Assembly: GCF_000819805.1 (NCBI RefSeq)
Contig: NZ_CDCE01000037.1
Span: 279,734 to 343,733, forward strand
Direction: 5' to 3'
Source of the DNA: Aeromonas diversa CDC 2478-85
GTDB lineage: Bacteria > Pseudomonadota > Gammaproteobacteria > Enterobacterales > Aeromonadaceae
DNA: 64,000 nucleotides
The notes under the pieces: model-generated
The model's database searches: none
Seen by the model: only the letters and a program-made list of their open reading frames with translations
What the model was told of the DNA's origin: nothing
In this document: positions 59,203 to 64,000 of the stretch, piece after piece
Numbering within the stretch: the stretch's first letter is position 1
Layout of the letters: each line of letters opens with the position of its first letter
Translations under genes and position numbers: made by a program

Positions 59203-60831
59203 ATGTACCTGGAACGCATCGATATCCGCAGTTTTCGCGGGATAAGCCGTCTCTCCATCGGCCTGGATCAGACCACTGTGCTGATAGGAGAGAACGCCTG
59301 GGGAAAGAGCAGTCTGCTGCGGGCACTTTGGTGCCTGCTGGGGCAAGAGGCCGAACCCTACCAGTTCACCGCAGATGACTTCTACCGTCCCGATGATCCC
59401 GAGTTGCCCCTGGCCGACCATGCCCAGATCGTCCTCACCTTCTGCGAATTTCGTCCCGATATCGCCCTGCACTCGAGCCGTCTCGCCCGCCTTGGCCCGG
59501 CCTGGGTAAAACACAAGGACAAGTTTAACCGGATCCACTACCGGGCCACGGCGGTACGACTCGAGGGAGGGGCGATAGAGACGCGCCATGACTTTCTCGA
59601 TAGCACCGGCAAGGCGCTGACCCTGGCTGAAGAGGGGTTGGTCGAGCAATTGATCACCATGAATCCGGTCTTTCGGCTGCGTGATGCCCGCGCCGCCAGG
59701 GCGACCGAGCCGGCGCTCAACGGTCAGTGGGAGCAGTCCCTGAGCGAGCTGACCGATCGCATGCTCGACGATCCCCAGGGGATCACGGAAGGGGAGCTCA
59801 AAGGGGCGCTACAGGCAGTACGCCACCTGATGGAGCACTATTTTCGGGCCCTCTCGCCGCTTAAACACAAGCCCCGTACCCAGCGCGAGATCATCAACAA
59901 ACCCATGACACTGCGTCATCCGACCAATCTTCACGACATGCTGGCACGCTCCGACAGTCGCGCCTTGCAGCTGGCGATGGCGGGGGTGGCGGGCACCTTG
60001 CTGCAGGCTCGGGGTAATCGTGAACTGGAGGAGGGGGCCAGGCCCATCCTGATCCTCGAAGATCCCGAGAGCCGGCTTCACCCCACCATGCTGGCGCTGG
60101 CCTGGGGGCTGCTTGAGCAGCTGCCCGGGCAGAAGCTGCTTACCACCAACTCGGGGGACCTGCTCTCCTCGCTGCCGCTCTCCGAGGTGCGGCGACTGGT
60201 GCGCCGCGATGGGGACATCCAGTGTCACCAACTGGGCGGAGAGCGCTATAGCAGCGACGATCTGCGCAAGATTGCCTTCCATGTGCGCATCAACCGCCCC
60301 ATGTCCCTGTTTGCCCGCTGTTGGCTGCTGGTGGAAGGAGAGACCGAGATCTGGCTCCTCTCGGAACTTGCCCAGATCTGTGGCTATAGCCTGCGTGCAG
60401 AGGGGGTGCGGATCATCGAGTTTGCCCAGTGTGGGCAGACCCCCCTTATCAAGATCGCCCGGGACTTTGGGATCGAGTGGCACCTGCTTGCCGACGGTGA
60501 CGAGGCCGGCGTCAAGTATGCCAACTCGGTGCGTGGGCTGCTCAAGGGGGAGCGTGAGCGCGATCGCCTCACCCTGTTGCCGGCGGCAGACATAGAGCAC
60601 TACCTCTATCAGCACGGCTTTGAGCACGTGTACCGGCGTGAGGCCGGGGTCGGTGAGAAGACGCCGCTCAGTGCCGGGCGCATCATCGACAAGGCGATCC
60701 ATCATCGCAGTAAACCGGGCATGGCCCTGGCCGTGGTGGAGGAGGCCGAGCGACTGGGGGCGGAGCAGATCCCCCATGTGCTCAGGCAGATGTTTGCCAA
60801 GGTGGTGGCCATGGCGCGTGGTCAGGGGTGA
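59203..60831 (+). CDS. ybjD: YbjD-like OLD-family ATPase with TOPRIM domain
   Basis: A 542-aa homologue of E. coli YbjD (552 aa). The N-terminal SMC-like ATPase has Walker A GENAWGKSS at 29-37 and ILEDPESRLHP near 285 as Walker B. The C-terminal TOPRIM domain has LLVEGETEIWLL near 380 and LADGDEAGVKYA near 430, the metal-binding acidic residues of OLD nucleases. OLD proteins include phage-exclusion nucleases such as P2 Old. YbjD itself is not, to my knowledge, assigned a firm role. No UvrD-like helicase partner (Gabija type) is adjacent. The start has no strong site; the ATG is the first one before the ATPase fold. Confidence 0.87.
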   Translation: MYLERIDIRSFRGISRLSIGLDQTTVLIGENAWGKSSLLRALWCLLGQEAEPYQFTADDFYRPDDPELPLADHAQIVLTFCEFRPDIALHSSRLARLGPAWVKHKDKFNRIHYRATAVRLEGGAIETRHDFLDSTGKALTLAEEGLVEQLITMNPVFRLRDARAARATEPALNGQWEQSLSELTDRMLDDPQGITEGELKGALQAVRHLMEHYFRALSPLKHKPRTQREIINKPMTLRHPTNLHDMLARSDSRALQLAMAGVAGTLLQARGNRELEEGARPILILEDPESRLHPTMLALAWGLLEQLPGQKLLTTNSGDLLSSLPLSEVRRLVRRDGDIQCHQLGGERYSSDDLRKIAFHVRINRPMSLFARCWLLVEGETEIWLLSELAQICGYSLRAEGVRIIEFAQCGQTPLIKIARDFGIEWHLLADGDEAGVKYANSVRGLLKGERERDRLTLLPAADIEHYLYQHGFEHVYRREAGVGEKTPLSAGRIIDKAIHHRSKPGMALAVVEEAERLGAEQIPHVLRQMFAKVVAMARGQG

Positions 60832-60835
60832 TGGA

Positions 60836-60864
60836 TTGGGCTGCCGGGGTTAATTGGGTATACT
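60836..60864 (+). promoter_or_regulatory. Candidate sigma-70 promoter of the membrane gene after ybjD
   Basis: TTGGGC (60836-60841) is 17 bp from TATACT (60859-60864) in the 61-bp gap after ybjD, giving a leader of about 22 nt. Confidence 0.5.
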
Positions 60865-60892
60865 GCGCCGCTCTTGTATCAGGAGTCTTGCC

Positions 60893-61606
60893 ATGTTTGC
60901 TCAACTCACCCTCTGGCTTTTTCCTCTGTTTGGCCTGATGGCCTGTGGTGCCTTGTTGTTGCTCGGTGTCGTGCTGTGGAAGGGCGATCTCTGCCCCGGC
61001 CAGCGCGCCCGGATCACGACCCAGCTCTTCTCGGTCTGGGTGATGACGGCACTGTCGGTGATGCTGGGCCTCTCCGCCGGCGCCCCGTTGTGGCTGATCG
61101 CGCCGGGGGGGATGGCGGTGATCGCCGGTTTCACACTCTCGATTCTTCAGTCGCGTCTCGACGCCAAGCGCTCGATCCCCTCTCGCTGGATTGGCGTGCC
61201 GGCGCTGCCGTTGGTCGTCTACGGGGCCTTGCTGGTGGCCGAGCAGGGCGGGGCGGCCCTGTCCCAGCTCATCGTGTTGGGGTGCGCCTTTGCCCACCTG
61301 ATGCTGCTGCGTGCTCGTCATCGGCTGCAGGCGTTTAACCTATTGTTGCCGCTGGGCGGCCTCATGGGGGCCCTGGCCGGCCTGCTATGGCTGGGCGCCA
61401 TGACCTTGATGCAGCAGGACGTGGCCCTGCTCGATACGCTGATCCCTTGGGTGCTGGGTTATAGCCTCCTTATGGTGCTGGCCCTCGGGATCTGGTTCCT
61501 CCCCCTGCTCAGTCGCCGCGACACCGCGCCCGTGGTGCTCTCATCGGCGCTCTTTACGCTGCTCGTATCCCAGTGCGCGGGCGCCCGCCTCTTCGGTCTT
61601 CTCTAA
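60893..61606 (+). CDS. Polytopic inner-membrane protein, unknown function
   Basis: I do not recognise this 237-aa protein. It has about seven or eight hydrophobic segments from the N-terminus (MFAQLTLWLFPLFGLMACGA) to QCAGARLFGLL, with short charged loops (KGDLCPGQRARI, QSRLDAKRS) and no obvious enzymatic motif. ATG 60893 follows AGGAG. It has its own predicted promoter and lies tail to tail with glgX, 9 bp apart. Confidence 0.75.
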   Translation: MFAQLTLWLFPLFGLMACGALLLLGVVLWKGDLCPGQRARITTQLFSVWVMTALSVMLGLSAGAPLWLIAPGGMAVIAGFTLSILQSRLDAKRSIPSRWIGVPALPLVVYGALLVAEQGGAALSQLIVLGCAFAHLMLLRARHRLQAFNLLLPLGGLMGALAGLLWLGAMTLMQQDVALLDTLIPWVLGYSLLMVLALGIWFLPLLSRRDTAPVVLSSALFTLLVSQCAGARLFGLL

Positions 61607-61615
61607 GTTCGTTGC

Positions 61616-63685
61616 TCAAGCGGGGCAAAAGCCTGCGGCCCCGCTGACCAGCAGGCAGCAACTGCGCTCGGCCAGACGGTAGTGCCCCTTGACCATCGTC
61701 AGTTCGCTCCCGAAGGAGACTATGTCCTGAGGGGAGGGAAGGGCGGTGTCGAGGATGCGATGCCACTCGCCGCCGACCCCGCGCGGGGGAGCCGGCAGTT
61801 TGAACTCGAGGGGCTCCCAGAAGCTGTTAAAGACCAGGTAGAAGGCGATCTTTTCTTCCTTCGAGAGGGCGGACATGGCAATGGCATGGGAGTGGCTGCC
61901 CCAGTCCGGTTGATAGCACTCCACCCCATGCCAGCAGATCTCGCTGTGGCGCAGGATCTCGGCCAGAGAGTGGGGCATGCCGTCTTGCTCGGGACGAGCC
62001 AGTAGCTGCTTGCGATAGAGGATCAGCTCACGCATGAACCGCAGCATGTTCTGGGCGCGGTTATCCCATTTCCACTGCATCCAGCTCAAGGGCGTATCCT
62101 GACAATAGGCGTTGTTGTTGCCCCCTTGGCTGTGGAGTACCTCATCGCCCATGAGGATCATGGGAGAGCCGACCGAGAGCAGGGTCGCCACCATCATGTT
62201 TTTTGCCTGACGCAGGCGCAGGAAATTGATGTGTGTGTCGTGGGTCTCCCCCTCATGGCCGTGATTCCAGCTGAAGTTCTCATTACTCCCGTCACGATTG
62301 TGCTCCCCGTTCGCTTCGTTGTGTTTCTCGTTGTAGCTGGCCCAGTCCCACAGGGTGAACCCATCGTGGCAGGTGACGAAGTTGATGCTCTTCTCGGGAT
62401 CGGCGTGGTGATAGTGATAGATGTCGGGGCTGCCACACAGGCGCTCGGCAAAAGCCCTGACGCTGTTGTCATCGCCGCGGACGAAGCGGCGCACGTCGTC
62501 ACGAAACTGACCATTCCATTCGCGCCAGCGGGCCCCCGCTATGCTCCCCACCTGATAGAGACCGCCGGCATCCCAGGCTTCGGCGATGAGCTTGGTGTCG
62601 GTGATTTGGGGATCGGTATCTATGGTGCGCAGGGTGGGGGAGTTGGCCACCGGCATGCCGCTTTCGTCGCGGGAGAGTATGGAGGCCAAATCGAATCTGA
62701 ACCCGTCGACATGCATCTCCTGACGCCAGAAACGCAGGCTGTCCATGATCATCCTGAGGGCCACAGGGTGGGCGCCGTTGAAGGTGTTGCCGCAGCCCGA
62801 GTAGTTGGTGTGGCGCATTTGCTCGTTGAGGATGTAGTAGGCCTCGTTGTCGATGCCGCGATAGCAGAAGGTCGGGCCGTCATCGCCCCCTTCGGCGGTG
62901 TGGTTGTAGACCACGTCCAGAATGACTTCTATCCCGGCCCGGTGCAGCGCCTTGACCATGTCGCGAAACTCGGTGACCGGATCGCTGGTGGCGGCATATT
63001 GGGCGTGCGGAGCAAAGAAAGAGATGGGGCTGTAACCCCAGTAGTTGGCCAGACCCACGGGGGCGTCTTGGGGATCGAACTGAAAGATGGGCAGCAGCTC
63101 GACGGCGGTGATCCCCAGTTGTTGCAGATAAGGGATCTTGTCGATGAGCCCGAGATAGGTGCCGCGGCGTTTGGCGGGAAGGCCTGAGCTGGGATCGCGG
63201 GTAAAGCCGGCCAGATGTAACTCATAGATGACGGAGCGCGACAGGGAGTGGGCGGGGAGCTCGTCACCTTCCCAGTCGTAGTGCCCCAGATCGACCACGC
63301 GACTCTTGGCACAGCAGTGCAGATTGCTGCCCGGTCTGGCTGCCGCCAGGCGATCGTAATTGGGAGGGAGCTCGATGGCCCGGCTATAAGGGTCGAGCAG
63401 CACCTTGTCCCGGTCGAAGCGGGTTCCATTATAGGGACGCCAGGGTCCGTGAATGCGAAAGCCATAGCATTGACCGGCCTGGATACCGGAGACATGGATA
63501 TGCCAGTAGTAAGCGGTGCGATTGAGGCGAGGGGAGAGGGGGATCACGGCCGGGTTGGTGTCTGTCTCGTGGGCAAACAGTAGCAGTTCAACATGGCTGG
63601 CGAGGCGGGCCCAGATGGCAAAGTTGACGCCGTCACCCTCAAGATGTGCCCCCAGTCGGGTGCAGTGGCCGCGTGAGATCCTCAT
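61616..63685 (-). CDS. glgX: Glycogen debranching enzyme / isoamylase (GlgX-type)
   Basis: A 689-aa GH13 enzyme that cleaves alpha-1,6 branches of glycogen limit dextrins (E. coli 657 aa). The N-terminal CBM48 domain (LGAHLEGDGVNFAIWA) is followed by the barrel: YELHLAGFTRDPSSG near 165, EVILDVVYNHTAEG, nucleophile DGFRFDLAS (D332), acid/base IAEAWDAGG, and FVTCHDGFTLWDW. ATG 63685 follows AAGGAG. The glg operon genes glgB, C, A and P are not adjacent. Confidence 0.92.
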   Translation of the reverse strand: MRISRGHCTRLGAHLEGDGVNFAIWARLASHVELLLFAHETDTNPAVIPLSPRLNRTAYYWHIHVSGIQAGQCYGFRIHGPWRPYNGTRFDRDKVLLDPYSRAIELPPNYDRLAAARPGSNLHCCAKSRVVDLGHYDWEGDELPAHSLSRSVIYELHLAGFTRDPSSGLPAKRRGTYLGLIDKIPYLQQLGITAVELLPIFQFDPQDAPVGLANYWGYSPISFFAPHAQYAATSDPVTEFRDMVKALHRAGIEVILDVVYNHTAEGGDDGPTFCYRGIDNEAYYILNEQMRHTNYSGCGNTFNGAHPVALRMIMDSLRFWRQEMHVDGFRFDLASILSRDESGMPVANSPTLRTIDTDPQITDTKLIAEAWDAGGLYQVGSIAGARWREWNGQFRDDVRRFVRGDDNSVRAFAERLCGSPDIYHYHHADPEKSINFVTCHDGFTLWDWASYNEKHNEANGEHNRDGSNENFSWNHGHEGETHDTHINFLRLRQAKNMMVATLLSVGSPMILMGDEVLHSQGGNNNAYCQDTPLSWMQWKWDNRAQNMLRFMRELILYRKQLLARPEQDGMPHSLAEILRHSEICWHGVECYQPDWGSHSHAIAMSALSKEEKIAFYLVFNSFWEPLEFKLPAPPRGVGGEWHRILDTALPSPQDIVSFGSELTMVKGHYRLAERSCCLLVSGAAGFCPA

Positions 63686-63841
63686 AGTACTGCTCCTTTG
63701 ACGCCAGTGCTTCACAGTCTAGTCAGGGATAAGTGTGGTTGATGCTGGTGCATTATTGGCCCTGAATTGCTCGAGAGTTGGTCATCTTGCCGCGTAAACC
63801 GGCAAGCAGTCGGTTCCATCAATTTTTTTTATGAATATTCC

Positions 63842-63869
63842 TTGCAATATGAAGCGCGCAGCCTATTAT
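63842..63869 (+). promoter_or_regulatory. Sigma-70 promoter of the initiator tRNA
   Basis: TTGCAA (63842-63847) is 16 bp from TATTAT (63864-63869), followed by a GC-rich discriminator. The 197-bp glgX-tRNA gap shows nothing else I can name. Confidence 0.7.
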
Positions 63870-63882
63870 TGGCGGCCTCAGA

Positions 63883-63959
<77 letters not shown>

Positions 63960-64000
63960 ACTTAGGCCGTAAGGCCAAGGCTTCGATGTTCTGCTCACAT

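Overview
This 64 kb window looks like core chromosome of a gammaproteobacterium, most probably an Aeromonas. The evidence is high GC with strongly G/C-biased third positions, an intact MukFEB condensin locus with cmoM upstream, the gltA/sdhCDAB/sucABCD block in the enterobacterial order, a Cra-fruBKA locus, a second secD-secF pair of the kind known in Vibrio, and enterobacterial-type tRNA-Pro(GGG) and initiator tRNA genes. The genus is inferred from gene content and sequence resemblance; no search was run. I see no prophage, insertion sequence, CRISPR array, integron or rRNA operon.

Layout. 1-5 kb: the 3' end of ppiD, a 44-codon gene, oppA and fbp, then a ClbS/DfsB-like protein. 5-11.5 kb: a TyrP-type aromatic amino acid permease, then cra divergent from fruB-fruK-fruA, with three Cra-type operators between them. 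11.5-19 kb: envelope and metabolic genes (DUF1289, mltA, a secretin-short-domain protein, DUF2919), tRNA-Pro, a class I dihydroorotase variant, a two-domain pterin-synthase-like protein, pfkA and tpiA. 19-28 kb: elyC divergent from cmoM-mukF-mukE-mukB, an RlpA-like lipoprotein and an entericidin-size lipoprotein. 28-42 kb: a methyl-accepting chemotaxis protein divergent from hinT-lpoB-thiK, a DUF6279 lipoprotein, secD2-secF2, DUF924, DUF808, an M3 oligopeptidase, ycfP and ndh. In E. coli hinT-ycfL-lpoB-thiK-nagZ-ycfP-ndh is one neighbourhood; here ycfL and nagZ are absent and about 8 kb of other genes sits between thiK and ycfP. 42-45 kb: ybjQ, an S66 peptidase, a YhdH/AcuI reductase and a DUF4377 lipoprotein. 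45-56 kb: gltA divergent from sdhCDAB-sucABCD. 56-64 kb: tapT, a TSUP permease, a LysR regulator, a 41-codon basic ORF, a ybjD homologue (OLD-family ATPase/TOPRIM), a membrane protein, glgX and the initiator tRNA at the edge, probably the start of the rimP-nusA-infB locus.

How the genes fit together. Central carbon metabolism dominates: fructose uptake and phosphorylation (fruBKA, Cra), glycolysis and gluconeogenesis (pfkA, fbp, tpiA), the TCA cycle (gltA to sucD) and respiratory NADH oxidation (ndh). Envelope work is the second theme (mltA, elyC, lpoB, rlpA-like, secDF, ppiD, several lipoproteins). Chromosome organisation is represented by mukFEB.

No clear new multi-gene system is visible. 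The best leads are small genes with good ribosome-binding sites (1171-1305, 27944-28066, 58999-59124), the ybjD locus, the second SecDF pair, the QxH dihydroorotase, an apparently orphan terminator near 14.5 kb that may end a small RNA, and several operator or hairpin elements in intergenic DNA.
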